Source: an uncultured bacterium (GTDB lineage: Bacteria > Verrucomicrobiota > Lentisphaeria > Victivallales > UBA1829). From it: 64,000 nucleotides of DNA. The DNA is taken from the NCBI GenBank assembly GCA_900548385.1, contig URKJ01000026.1:1-64000 (forward strand), written 5' to 3'. Position 1 is the stretch's first letter, and each line of letters starts with the position of its first letter. A program made the position numbers and the translations under genes. The notes beneath the pieces are model-generated. The model saw only the letters and a program-made list of their open reading frames with translations. It did not search any database and was not told the DNA's origin. Shown here piece by piece: positions 33,119 to 41,331 of the stretch.

Positions 33119-35239
33119 ATGCAGCATTTATTTCCGAAAGTTTCGCACGATTTCCCGCTTCCCCATGTCCATCAGGGGACAACGCTCGGCAACGCCTGTC
33201 TCGGACTTTCCGCCTGGGGGAAGGGGCGGACACTGAATATCACGGTCGGCTGTTCCAGTTTGTGGGATCATCGCGGCGGCATGAAATGGACCGAAAAACA
33301 GAATTACGCCGATATCCGCGCCGCTCTGGAGGCGCACGATATGGACCGGATACGGGAGATGTTCCAGCCGGATACCGAAGCGGTTCCGGGTATGCCGTCC
33401 CGTCCGTCGCTGATCCCGCTCGGACGTATTTCCGTTGAGCTGGACAGCGAGCTTGAGCGTGTCGAGCTGAACCTGGCGGACGGACTTGTGAGCGTTTTTC
33501 TCAAGCACTCCGCCGAGCCGCTGGAGCTGCGGATTTCCATGAAGGACAAGGGTGCGTTCGCATTCCGTTCTTCCCATCTGAAAACGGTGCGTGCCGTGCC
33601 GTCTTACGATCTCGCCCCGGTTCTGAAAGAGATTTCGTTTGCGGAGCCGGAGCGCTTTGAAAACGGTTTTACCCAGCCGATGCCCGCCGATGCGCCGTAT
33701 TCGCTTTCGTTTGAACGGGACGGCAGTACGGTGTTCTGCCGATTCCGGCGGGAGGAACCTGCCCGTCCGGTTCCCGCATGGGATATTCTGGAAGCAGAGA
33801 ACAAGGCGTACTGGAAAACATTCTGGGACTCGGTGACGGTGATCCGGAGCGGAAATCCGCTGCTGGATCTCTGTTATTATCTCGGACTGTTCCGGTTTCA
33901 GTCGATGACGGCGCCCGACGGTGTTCCCGCCGGGCTTCAGGGGCCGTGGATCGAAGATCACAATCTGCCGCCGTGGTCAAGCGACTATCATTTCAACATC
34001 AATGTTCAGATGTGTTACTGGCCCGCGTACCGCGCCGGACTTTTCGACAATCTCAAACCGCTGTTTGCGATGATCCGATCCTGGCGCGACACTCTCCGCA
34101 GCAACGCGAAGCATTTTGTCGGTATTGACAACGGCTATATGATGCCTCATGCCGTAGACGATCATTGTATCTGCATGGGCACGTTCTGGTCGGGGACGAT
34201 CGACCACGCCTGTGCCGCGTGGATGGCGCAGATGATGTGTGAGTATTACGATTATACCGGAGACGGGGAGTTTCTGCGTGATTTCGCATTTGAGTTCATG
34301 ACCGGAGTGATGAACGTTTATCTTGCGATGCTGGAGGAACGCGGCGGCAGACTTTCGCTTCCGGTCAGTGTTTCGCCGGAATACCGGGGAGCGGAAATCA
34401 ATGCCTGGGGTGCGGATCCCAGTTTCCAGCTCGCGGCGATTCATCGTTTGGCAAAAGACTTGATCCGGGTTGCCGGGATTCTCGGAAAGCCGATCGATCC
34501 CGCATGGGAGAACGTGCGGCGGAATCTTCCCGAAGCAACGCTGATTGAGGTCGATGGCAAACAGCAGATTGCCCTTTGGGAAGGCGTTCCGCTGGAGGAA
34601 AGTCATCGCCACCATTCACATCTGGCGGGTATCTGTCCGTTCGCGACGCTCCGCCCGGACGATCCGAAGTGGAAAGACGTGCTCGACCAGTCCGCTCTGC
34701 ACTGGATCCGGATGGGGATGGGACGTTGGGCCGGATGGAGTATGCCGTGGGCGGCAATGCTGCACAACCGGCTGGGCAATGCACAAATGGCGGAGGTCGT
34801 CATTGAGATCTGGCACCGCTGTTTTGTGAATCCGGGCGGGGGAACTCTTCACAATCCGCAGTTCGGCGGCTTTTGCAGCCTCTTCGGCTCGAATGAGATT
34901 ATGCAGATGGATGCCGGACTGGGCATCGTGGCGGCGATTCAGGACCTGTTTGTTTATGCGCTGGACAACGAGCTTTATCTGATGTCCGGCTGTATGGCGG
35001 AGCCCCGGCGCGAGATCGCTGTGAACAATTTGTACTGTCCCGGCGGTTTTGTCGCCGAACTGCATCGCAGTCCGGAAGACGGAACGGAGATCCGGCTGCG
35101 GGCAACCCGTGCGAACAGGCTTGCCGCACATCTTCCCGTTCTGCCGCACGGCTGGACGGCGGACGGGGTTCCGTTCGATGGAAATTTCCTGTCCCGCGAA
35201 ATGAAAGCGGGCGAGGTGCTCGTGCTGAAAAGCCGTTGA
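33119..35239 (+). CDS. GH95-like alpha-L-fucosidase/galactosidase
   Basis: A 706-residue (alpha/alpha)6-barrel enzyme. The GH95 landmark LQGPWIEDHNLPPWSSDYHF leads to NINVQMCYWPA, keeping the paired catalytic Asn. The acid candidate is in PVSVSPEYRG, and ESHRHHSHLAGICPF corresponds to the family HRHLSHL segment. GH95 enzymes invert alpha-1,2-fucosyl or alpha-L-galactosyl bonds. The protein is somewhat divergent, so subfamily and substrate are open. ATG 33119 (MQHLFPKV) has AAAGGAG 8 nt upstream. No signal peptide is seen. Confidence 0.8.
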   Translation: MQHLFPKVSHDFPLPHVHQGTTLGNACLGLSAWGKGRTLNITVGCSSLWDHRGGMKWTEKQNYADIRAALEAHDMDRIREMFQPDTEAVPGMPSRPSLIPLGRISVELDSELERVELNLADGLVSVFLKHSAEPLELRISMKDKGAFAFRSSHLKTVRAVPSYDLAPVLKEISFAEPERFENGFTQPMPADAPYSLSFERDGSTVFCRFRREEPARPVPAWDILEAENKAYWKTFWDSVTVIRSGNPLLDLCYYLGLFRFQSMTAPDGVPAGLQGPWIEDHNLPPWSSDYHFNINVQMCYWPAYRAGLFDNLKPLFAMIRSWRDTLRSNAKHFVGIDNGYMMPHAVDDHCICMGTFWSGTIDHACAAWMAQMMCEYYDYTGDGEFLRDFAFEFMTGVMNVYLAMLEERGGRLSLPVSVSPEYRGAEINAWGADPSFQLAAIHRLAKDLIRVAGILGKPIDPAWENVRRNLPEATLIEVDGKQQIALWEGVPLEESHRHHSHLAGICPFATLRPDDPKWKDVLDQSALHWIRMGMGRWAGWSMPWAAMLHNRLGNAQMAEVVIEIWHRCFVNPGGGTLHNPQFGGFCSLFGSNEIMQMDAGLGIVAAIQDLFVYALDNELYLMSGCMAEPRREIAVNNLYCPGGFVAELHRSPEDGTEIRLRATRANRLAAHLPVLPHGWTADGVPFDGNFLSREMKAGEVLVLKSR

Positions 35240-35265
35240 GTAAGAGAGGTCGTTTAAAATAGAGA

Positions 35266-35301
35266 GCGGCGGCGGAGCTTCCGGTTCCGCCGCCGCGTTT
35301 T
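35266..35301 (+). terminator. Terminator of the GH95-like gene
   Basis: GCGGCGGCGGA (35266-35276) pairs with TCCGCCGCCGC (35286-35296), followed by GTTTTG. It separates the gene from the convergent clan GH-A gene. Confidence 0.75.
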
Positions 35302-35316
35302 GTCTGCCGGGGAAAA

Positions 35317-38300
35317 TTATTGCAGGATTGCCGTTCCGTAGGCGGAAGGCTCCTTGCCGTTGGCGATGCCGCTGAACCATTCGACCCAGTGCCGTCCGGC
35401 GGGATCGCGGTCGTTGACCAGGATGCTGATTCCCATCGTCATGCCTTTGGAGGACTTGATGTTCAGGGTTTTCCACGGGATTGAGAAACGGTAGAGTGTG
35501 ACACCGTTTTTTCTGCTGTTTCCGGTTACGATTCCCGGAACCGGCTGATGAAGCGGCATATTGTTGAGGTTCATGCTTGCCCAGACCCAGGAGTCCTGTC
35601 CGGCGGTGCCGGCTTTTACTCCGAATTCCGCGTAGGCGGTCTCCTGAATGCCGTCATTGTTCGGACGGATCATATCTTTCTGCGGAACGCTGATGCCGAT
35701 CTGAAGCGAATCCCCGTCCCATAGAGAGGCGGCGGATTTCGAGGGATGGAAGTCGTTGTCCCGGACATCAATCGCAAAATAAAGATTGGTGTTGTCGTAA
35801 CCGAGCCGGATCGTGCCGCTTGGACGGTCGAATTTCCCTTTAAGCCCGTGAACGCTTTCCATGCCGTTGGCGATGTCGTAACAGCCCGCTGCGGGCCATG
35901 CGGAAGAAGGTGTGTCAAGTCCGTTGCCCAGAAAGGGGATTTTGACCGGAACGATCCCCTGAGGGAGATTCTGCGTCCAGCGGAAACCGTCTGCGGCAGT
36001 GAGACGCGCGGTGTAGCGGTTGCGGCGTCCGTTCCGGGTGTTCAGGAGCGTTGCCGTTACCGGTTTGTCCGCCGCCGCGCGGGAAATGGAGACAACCTGA
36101 TCGTTTTCCAGAATCTCAAGCACGAAAGAACTGCCGGAAGCGGAAGAGTGACGGACCAGTTTGCCGCGGATCATCGGGTCTGAACCGTTGGCAAGCGGCA
36201 CGACGTCTGTCAGCTCCGCCGGGGGCTTCACGGTCAGCGTTTTCTGCCAGATGTACTTGCCGGAGCCGTTGTCTTCCAGACGGAAAAAGATTTCGCCGTC
36301 TCCGGGGAGCATACGGGCAGGGGCTTCCAGTGTCACGTTCCACTCTCTGCCGCTTCCGGTGATCCGGCTGGTCAGCGGGAGATCCGACTGCACGGAGAGC
36401 TTGCAGGTGGGAGAGGCGAGGCCTTCCGGAAGCCGTACTTTGACGGTCTGTGCACTGCCCGGTACAACGGACGGGTTTTCCGGCGAGAATTCCGCATTGA
36501 ATTTGTTCCCGGTGAAATCGTCCAGATTTCCGCCGACGATATAAACCGGAGCTTCCGTAAGGCGGAGTTTGAGTACGCCGTCGTTCAATTTCCGGACGGA
36601 GGTTTTTCCGCAGACTTCCGTCACTTTGACTTCCGGCGTATTCATCACGATCTGAAAGTCGACCGGTTCCGGGAGCAGGGAATACGCGATCAGCATCGGC
36701 GTGCCGCGTTTATTGAACAGCCAGACGCGCAGTTTGCGTCCGATATTCAGCTCCTGTACGAGTTCCGCGTCGTAGGTCATGCGGGAAACGGTTGCCCATG
36801 CGGCGAATGCGGGCTTGGGTTCGCGGACCGGCGATTTTTTCGGATGTTTGCGCAGAAGCCCGAAATCAAGTTCGCGCTGACTGGTCGCATCGTTCCAGAG
36901 CCCGATATGCCAGACACATGCTTTCAGTTCTTTGATCGTGCGGTTGAGGATCACGACGCGGGCAAGGTATGCCGCCTGCTGGAGCTCCGTGATCTCTCCT
37001 CCGGGCTTGGTGGAATAGCCGATTTCGCTGATGTACATGGGAATGGAGCGCCCGGAGATCTCGTGCAGTTCCTTCTGCAGACGGTTCAGCGTTTCCGCAT
37101 AACCGGAGGCGTCGGGATTCTGGGCGCCGGGGATGTAAGGGTGAAGCATGATCGCATCAATGTATTTGGCGATGCCGTATTTTTTATAGTATCCAATATA
37201 CTGGGCGTACTGGTTGGCGCTCATGGGGTTGATGCAGATTCCCGCGATGGTGCGTCCGGGATCCTGCTTGCGGACGACTTCGCTTTCGAGCTTGATGATA
37301 TCCATGACATCGTTCATGGTGCCGTGGAAGTTTTCCCCGACCATCGGTTCGTTCTGGGTTTCCCAGACATCGACGAGGCCGCGTTTGGAGGCGACTTCGA
37401 CCGCGAGCTGTCCGGCGAGTTTCGCGCGGTCCGCCGGAGGAACAGGGACCATGCGTTTGAACGGGTTCAGAATATTCATGCAGCGGATGATGCGGACCGG
37501 TTCACGGTTTGCGATCTGCTCTGCGGTCGGGGGGACGGGTTTGGCATCTTTCTTCTGAAAGTGAGTGAAGAAAAGCTGACGGTCCCATTTCGCCCCGCCG
37601 AGACGGCGGAGCTGGGCGGTGAGACCGCCCCAGACGCCGAATGCCGGGTGGAGAGTGGAATAATAATCGTCCGGAAGCGGAGTCGTGAGCAGTAAACTCG
37701 TTTCCCGTTTGGCGACGGATTTGCCGTTGCGGATCACTTCCGCCGTCAGCTTGTAATAATCGGGACCGGGAAAGCGGAGAGTCAGAGAATCTTCTCCGGG
37801 CTTCCCTTTCTGTTCCAGAACGACGCGACCGAACGCATCGGTCGCTTTGACGTTCAGGATTCCGCTTCCGGTTTCCGCTTTTATACGGACTTCAGGAGCG
37901 TCTTCATAGATTTGGACGGGTCCCGGAAAAAAAAAGGCAACCGGCTGTTTGGCGGGGGCTGTTTCTGCTGGCTTTGCCGTTTCCGACGTAACCGTGTTCA
38001 ATTTCAGATTGTCGATCCAGACCTTGCCTTCCGCCGTGCCTTTCGTGTTGATGTAGAACATCAAACGCCGCACCTCCTTGCCCATCGCCTTGGGAGGAAC
38101 GGGGCCAATTTTGTATTTGAGAGTCTGCCAGTTCCCGGTCAGCTTGGCGGGGACGGCGAGAGCCGCCGTCTGCTTTTTATTCTGATAGAAGCAGATCGGT
38201 TTCTGCCCCTGGAGCATGATTCGAAGCGTCAGCTGCGGCGGATTGTCCGGTGCGCTGGTCTTGGCATCGAAACTCAGTTCATAAACGGTGTCGGGCTTAT

Positions 38301-38523
38301 ACGGTGTATTGAAGACAACACTGACCGTTTTCCCGCTTGGCGGTGTAATGGAGAGACTTTTCTGCCCGGCGCTGGATTCGGCGGTGTCAACGCGTGCCGC
38401 CGAGGAATTGTTGATCCAGTAGCCGCCTGTCCCGGATTCAAACGACGGGTTGTTGAGCTTGACTTCCTGCGCCGGGAGAATCGCCGCGGCGAGAAGTCCT
38501 GAAAGTGTCAGAAGTTTATTCAT
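35317..38523 (-). CDS. Large secreted multi-domain glycoside hydrolase (clan GH-A, GH39-like)
   Basis: A 1068-residue exported enzyme. A signal peptide (residues 1-18, ending ILPAQ) is followed by a carbohydrate-binding-like domain (LNNPSFESGTGGYW to KVWIDNLKL, residues 22-175), a beta-sandwich, and a TIM barrel (about 285-590). The barrel has the acid/base in VWETQNEP (Glu392) and the nucleophile in MYISEIGYS (Glu500). Beta-domains follow, and the C-terminus (about 905-1068) resembles CBM9 (YDNTNLYFAIDVRDNDFHPS). The substrate is unknown. It is the last gene of the lacI-pseudopilin operon, 36 bp after the pseudopilin. Confidence 0.85.
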   Translation of the reverse strand: MNKLLTLSGLLAAAILPAQEVKLNNPSFESGTGGYWINNSSAARVDTAESSAGQKSLSITPPSGKTVSVVFNTPYKPDTVYELSFDAKTSAPDNPPQLTLRIMLQGQKPICFYQNKKQTAALAVPAKLTGNWQTLKYKIGPVPPKAMGKEVRRLMFYINTKGTAEGKVWIDNLKLNTVTSETAKPAETAPAKQPVAFFFPGPVQIYEDAPEVRIKAETGSGILNVKATDAFGRVVLEQKGKPGEDSLTLRFPGPDYYKLTAEVIRNGKSVAKRETSLLLTTPLPDDYYSTLHPAFGVWGGLTAQLRRLGGAKWDRQLFFTHFQKKDAKPVPPTAEQIANREPVRIIRCMNILNPFKRMVPVPPADRAKLAGQLAVEVASKRGLVDVWETQNEPMVGENFHGTMNDVMDIIKLESEVVRKQDPGRTIAGICINPMSANQYAQYIGYYKKYGIAKYIDAIMLHPYIPGAQNPDASGYAETLNRLQKELHEISGRSIPMYISEIGYSTKPGGEITELQQAAYLARVVILNRTIKELKACVWHIGLWNDATSQRELDFGLLRKHPKKSPVREPKPAFAAWATVSRMTYDAELVQELNIGRKLRVWLFNKRGTPMLIAYSLLPEPVDFQIVMNTPEVKVTEVCGKTSVRKLNDGVLKLRLTEAPVYIVGGNLDDFTGNKFNAEFSPENPSVVPGSAQTVKVRLPEGLASPTCKLSVQSDLPLTSRITGSGREWNVTLEAPARMLPGDGEIFFRLEDNGSGKYIWQKTLTVKPPAELTDVVPLANGSDPMIRGKLVRHSSASGSSFVLEILENDQVVSISRAAADKPVTATLLNTRNGRRNRYTARLTAADGFRWTQNLPQGIVPVKIPFLGNGLDTPSSAWPAAGCYDIANGMESVHGLKGKFDRPSGTIRLGYDNTNLYFAIDVRDNDFHPSKSAASLWDGDSLQIGISVPQKDMIRPNNDGIQETAYAEFGVKAGTAGQDSWVWASMNLNNMPLHQPVPGIVTGNSRKNGVTLYRFSIPWKTLNIKSSKGMTMGISILVNDRDPAGRHWVEWFSGIANGKEPSAYGTAILQ

Positions 38524-38559
38524 GTGTGATTCCTTTCGGTAACGTGAATGTGGTTCCGG

Positions 38560-39264
38560 TTATTGAGTGACGGCCGGTTCGAGGTCGTCGATATAAAACT
38601 GTTCCATCGCCGGATAAACGGATGTTCTTGCGACTACGCGGTCAACGGGTCTGGCGCTTCCGTCAAGGAACCAGAGTTGTCCGCGCTGGTTGTGACGGAG
38701 ACTGAAATAGATATTGGAGCCGCGGAACCAGCCGAGAGCGAAACTTTGACGGAGTTTTCCCCAGCCGATTGTTCCGAGACTGTCTCCGATGAACCAGCTG
38801 ATGGAGGGCTGACGGGCCTTTTTGTGCTTGAAAATGTTGGTCGATTCCATTTTGGAACCGTCGCGGACATTGCGGGAAAAGTTGTTGCACAGGCCATAGC
38901 TCCGGTCGCTGCCGCGGTTGTAAACCGTAGGATAGCGTCCTCCGGGACAGACAAACACTTTTTCTCCGGTTATATATTTCCCGTCGAGCAGAGCCATGCT
39001 CCAGTAAGTGATTCCTGTCGTGTTGTTGCCCTCGCGTGCGGCGTGCATTTGCCCGTCATTATCCGTTGCGTAGGTGGTGACGCCCAGCCCAAGCTGTTTC
39101 AGGTTGGCGATACAGCTTGCAGAAGCCGCTTTCTGTCTCGCCTTGTTCAATGCCGGCAGGAGCATGCCCGCCAGGATGGCAATGATGGCAATTACGATGA
39201 GGAGTTCTATGAGGGTGAATCCGTTTTTCTTTGTTGTGAACCTTTTTCTCTTTTGCTGCTTCAT
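38560..39264 (-). CDS. Pseudopilin with H-X9-DG C-terminal signature
   Basis: A 234-residue type IV prepilin-like protein. After a basic leader, the prepilin peptidase site is KKNG-FTLIELLIVIAIIAI (cleavage after Gly15, Glu20 at mature position 5). The C-terminal motif HNQRGQLWFLDG is an exact H-X9-DG (His191, Asp201-Gly202), the domain modelled as TIGR04294 and found in large families in Lentisphaerota and Planctomycetota. It starts at 39264 with AAGGAGAT upstream, and its ATG overlaps the lacI stop (ATGA), so translation is coupled. It precedes the secreted glycosidase. A role in surface display or secretion is inference. Confidence 0.93.
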   Translation of the reverse strand: MKQQKRKRFTTKKNGFTLIELLIVIAIIAILAGMLLPALNKARQKAASASCIANLKQLGLGVTTYATDNDGQMHAAREGNNTTGITYWSMALLDGKYITGEKVFVCPGGRYPTVYNRGSDRSYGLCNNFSRNVRDGSKMESTNIFKHKKARQPSISWFIGDSLGTIGWGKLRQSFALGWFRGSNIYFSLRHNQRGQLWFLDGSARPVDRVVARTSVYPAMEQFYIDDLEPAVTQ

Positions 39265-40262
39265 TTTGTCGATCTCCTTTTTATAAATTTTGTATTTATT
39301 ATGATACTTTTGCATCCGCCGGTTTCTTTGCCGTTGATCCGGTCGAGCAGCAGCTGTGCGGCGGTCCGGCCGATTTCGCAGGGAAACTGATCGACAGTCG
39401 TCAACTGCGGGCGGGTACGTTCTGAAAGAGGAAGATTGCCGAATCCGACAATGCCGAGTTCTTCCGGCACACGGATACCGAGGTCCAAAGCGGCGTTGAG
39501 TACGTCGTTTGCCGCGTAATCGTTGAAGCAGAGCAGGGCGTCCGGACGGTTTTGCGGATCCGCGAGGAGCCGTTTTGCCGCGTCGTATGCTTCATTCCAG
39601 CAATCGGAAAGATCAATGCAGTGCCGGGCGTTGACGGGGAGATTGCATTCCGCCATCGCTTCCAGAAACGCCGCCCGGCGCAGCTGACCGTTGCTGTTCT
39701 GCGTGAAAGACAGAATACCGATGTTGTGGTATTTTTTGTTTTTCAAGTACTTGATTATTTCGGCAAAAGAAGAAGAGTTGTCCGCTCCGACATGATCGAA
39801 GTTGTAGCTGGAGTGTTCGCAGTCCACAAGAACGATCGGATTGTGGAACCGGTTGAGATCCCGGATCTGTGCGGAGGTCGGCGGCTGTGCCATCGGAAAG
39901 AGCAGAAGCCCGTCCACACGTCTCCGGCTGAACCGGCTGAGCAAATCGACTTTATCCTTGACCAGCCGGTCCCAGGAGATGAGATAAGAGTCATATTCAT
40001 ATTCGTGAAGGACCTGATGGATGCCTTCCATGACGCCTCCGGCGAACTCACATTGAAACTTGTTGAACGCGATCCCGATGCTTCTGCTGCGTCCGGTCTG
40101 GATACACTCAACCATGGCGTTCGGCTGATAGCCGTACTGCCGGGCGACTTCCATAACGCGTGCAGCGGTTTCCTTTTTGATTCCCGGCGCCTGTTTCAGC
40201 GCTTTGGAAACCGTGGATTCCGCCAGTCCGCAGATTTTTCCGATTTCTTTTAACGAGATCAT
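39261..40262 (-). CDS. LacI-family transcriptional regulator
   Basis: A 333-residue repressor. The N-terminal helix-turn-helix and hinge (SLKEIGKICGLAESTVSKALKQ) is followed by a periplasmic-binding-protein-like sugar-sensing core (RSIGIAFNKFQCEF, VDGLLLFP, VLVDCEHSS, VPEELGIVGFGNLP). It heads the operon lacI-pseudopilin-glycosidase and very likely represses it. The promoter is a perfect consensus whose -35 overlaps a 12-bp palindrome. The same palindrome lies inside this coding region at 39743-39754. AAGGAAA lies upstream of ATG 40262. Confidence 0.93.
   Translation of the reverse strand: MISLKEIGKICGLAESTVSKALKQAPGIKKETAARVMEVARQYGYQPNAMVECIQTGRSRSIGIAFNKFQCEFAGGVMEGIHQVLHEYEYDSYLISWDRLVKDKVDLLSRFSRRRVDGLLLFPMAQPPTSAQIRDLNRFHNPIVLVDCEHSSYNFDHVGADNSSSFAEIIKYLKNKKYHNIGILSFTQNSNGQLRRAAFLEAMAECNLPVNARHCIDLSDCWNEAYDAAKRLLADPQNRPDALLCFNDYAANDVLNAALDLGIRVPEELGIVGFGNLPLSERTRPQLTTVDQFPCEIGRTAAQLLLDRINGKETGGCKSIIINTKFIKRRSTK
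39743..39754. promoter_or_regulatory. Internal copy of the LacI-type operator
   Basis: TCAAGTACTTGA, a perfect 12-bp palindrome identical to the one in the lacI promoter, lies within the lacI coding sequence (it encodes part of IKYLK). The centre-to-centre distance to the promoter copy is 568 bp. Confidence 0.55.
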
Positions 40263-40285
40263 AACGTTTCCTTGTCTTTTCTTTA

Positions 40286-40314
40286 ATTATACTACATTCC
40301 GCCGGTTTTGTCAA
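40286..40314 (-). promoter_or_regulatory. Perfect-consensus promoter of the lacI operon
   Basis: On the minus strand TTGACA (40314-40309), a 17-bp spacer, then TATAAT (40291-40286): 12 of 12 consensus bases at optimal spacing. Such strength implies tight repression. The predicted start near 40279 leaves a 16-base leader. Confidence 0.9.
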
Positions 40315-40322
40315 GTACTTGA
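40311..40322. promoter_or_regulatory. LacI-type operator overlapping the -35 box
   Basis: TCAAGTACTTGA is a perfect palindrome sharing four bases with the -35 hexamer of the lacI promoter. Binding there would exclude RNA polymerase and give autorepression. Confidence 0.7.
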
Positions 40323-40460
40323 AATTTGAAAAAGCGGTTTTTTTGATTTTTTCCTTTTTCAGAGTTCCGGACTCCGGTCGGTTGACTTTTCAAAGGAATG
40401 TATTATTGTATCTTCCGGAACGGATTCCGGTTCCGGTAAAAACGAAGGAGAGGAAAGACA

Positions 40461-41243
40461 ATGGGTTCTGTATCATTGACGGCATTGTATCAGGAATTAA
40501 AAGGAGTGCGTCCGGTTCGGATCGCACATCGGGGCGCCAGCGGACTCTATCCGGAAAATACGCTGCTTGCCATGGACAAGGCCGTGAAATTCGGCGCTGA
40601 TATGATTGAGTTTGATCTCCGTTTGACGAAAGACGGGATTCCGGTGCTTCAGCATGACGCGGTGATCGACCGCAATTCCACCGGAAAAGGCGAGCCGGGG
40701 CTCTATACGCTGGCGGAACTGCGGAAATTCAATTTTTCCGTGATGAAAGGCGTTCCGGTTTACGAATCCATGAACGTGGCGACTTTTGAAGAGGTTCTGG
40801 ACGGGTTCCGCGACCGGGCGGCGATGAATATTCAAGTCTATGACACCTCTGAGGCCGGGTTGCGGACGATCTGTGCGCTGTACCGGAGCTATGAGATGTT
40901 TGACCGCGGATTCCTTGCTGTCGGGCACGAGGTCGCGCAGATGGTACGCCGGATTGACCCCGAAGTGGAGGTCGCGATTCTCGGACAATGGGATTTGCGC
41001 GCGACTCCGGAGGAGATCAGACGCTGTGCGGAATTCGGTTGCCGCTTCTTCCAGCCGGTTCATGATCATCTTCATCCGGATACTTTTTCCGTCGCGGAGA
41101 GCGTCGGGATGTACGGCAATGTCTTTTTCTCGGATACCGATGTGGAGAACCGTCGGCTGATCGCCGCCGGAGCGTCGGGAATCCTGACGAACCGGGTTGA
41201 TCTTCTGCGTGAGACCTGCGAGGCGCTTGCCGCGGAGAAATAA
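40461..41243 (+). CDS. Glycerophosphodiester phosphodiesterase family protein
   Basis: A 260-residue TIM-barrel protein. The GDPD signatures RIAHRGASGLYPENT (catalytic His, Arg and Glu) and EFDLRLTKDGIPVLQHD (metal-binding Glu-Asp and catalytic His) are intact. The C-terminal ILTNRVDLL is also typical. The enzyme hydrolyses deacylated phospholipids to glycerol 3-phosphate. No signal peptide is present, so it acts in the cytoplasm. GGAGAGG precedes ATG 40461. A possible promoter begins with TTGACT at 40382, but its -10 is poor. It is divergent from lacI with 198 bp between them. Confidence 0.92.
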   Translation: MGSVSLTALYQELKGVRPVRIAHRGASGLYPENTLLAMDKAVKFGADMIEFDLRLTKDGIPVLQHDAVIDRNSTGKGEPGLYTLAELRKFNFSVMKGVPVYESMNVATFEEVLDGFRDRAAMNIQVYDTSEAGLRTICALYRSYEMFDRGFLAVGHEVAQMVRRIDPEVEVAILGQWDLRATPEEIRRCAEFGCRFFQPVHDHLHPDTFSVAESVGMYGNVFFSDTDVENRRLIAAGASGILTNRVDLLRETCEALAAEK

Positions 41244-41266
41244 TCGCGCAGTGCGTGAAAAACAGG

Positions 41267-41305
41267 AAGACCGCGGAGCAGACTTTCGTCCGGCTCCGCG
41301 GTCTT
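41267..41305. terminator. Terminator between the GDPD gene and the M16 protease gene
   Basis: A 13-bp stem (41267-41279 with 41293-41305, arm AAGACCGCGGAGC) is followed by TCTATTATT on the plus strand and CCTGTTTTT on the minus strand, so it may serve both convergent genes. Confidence 0.75.
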
Positions 41306-41331
41306 TCTATTATTCCGATCTGTTTTAAGGA

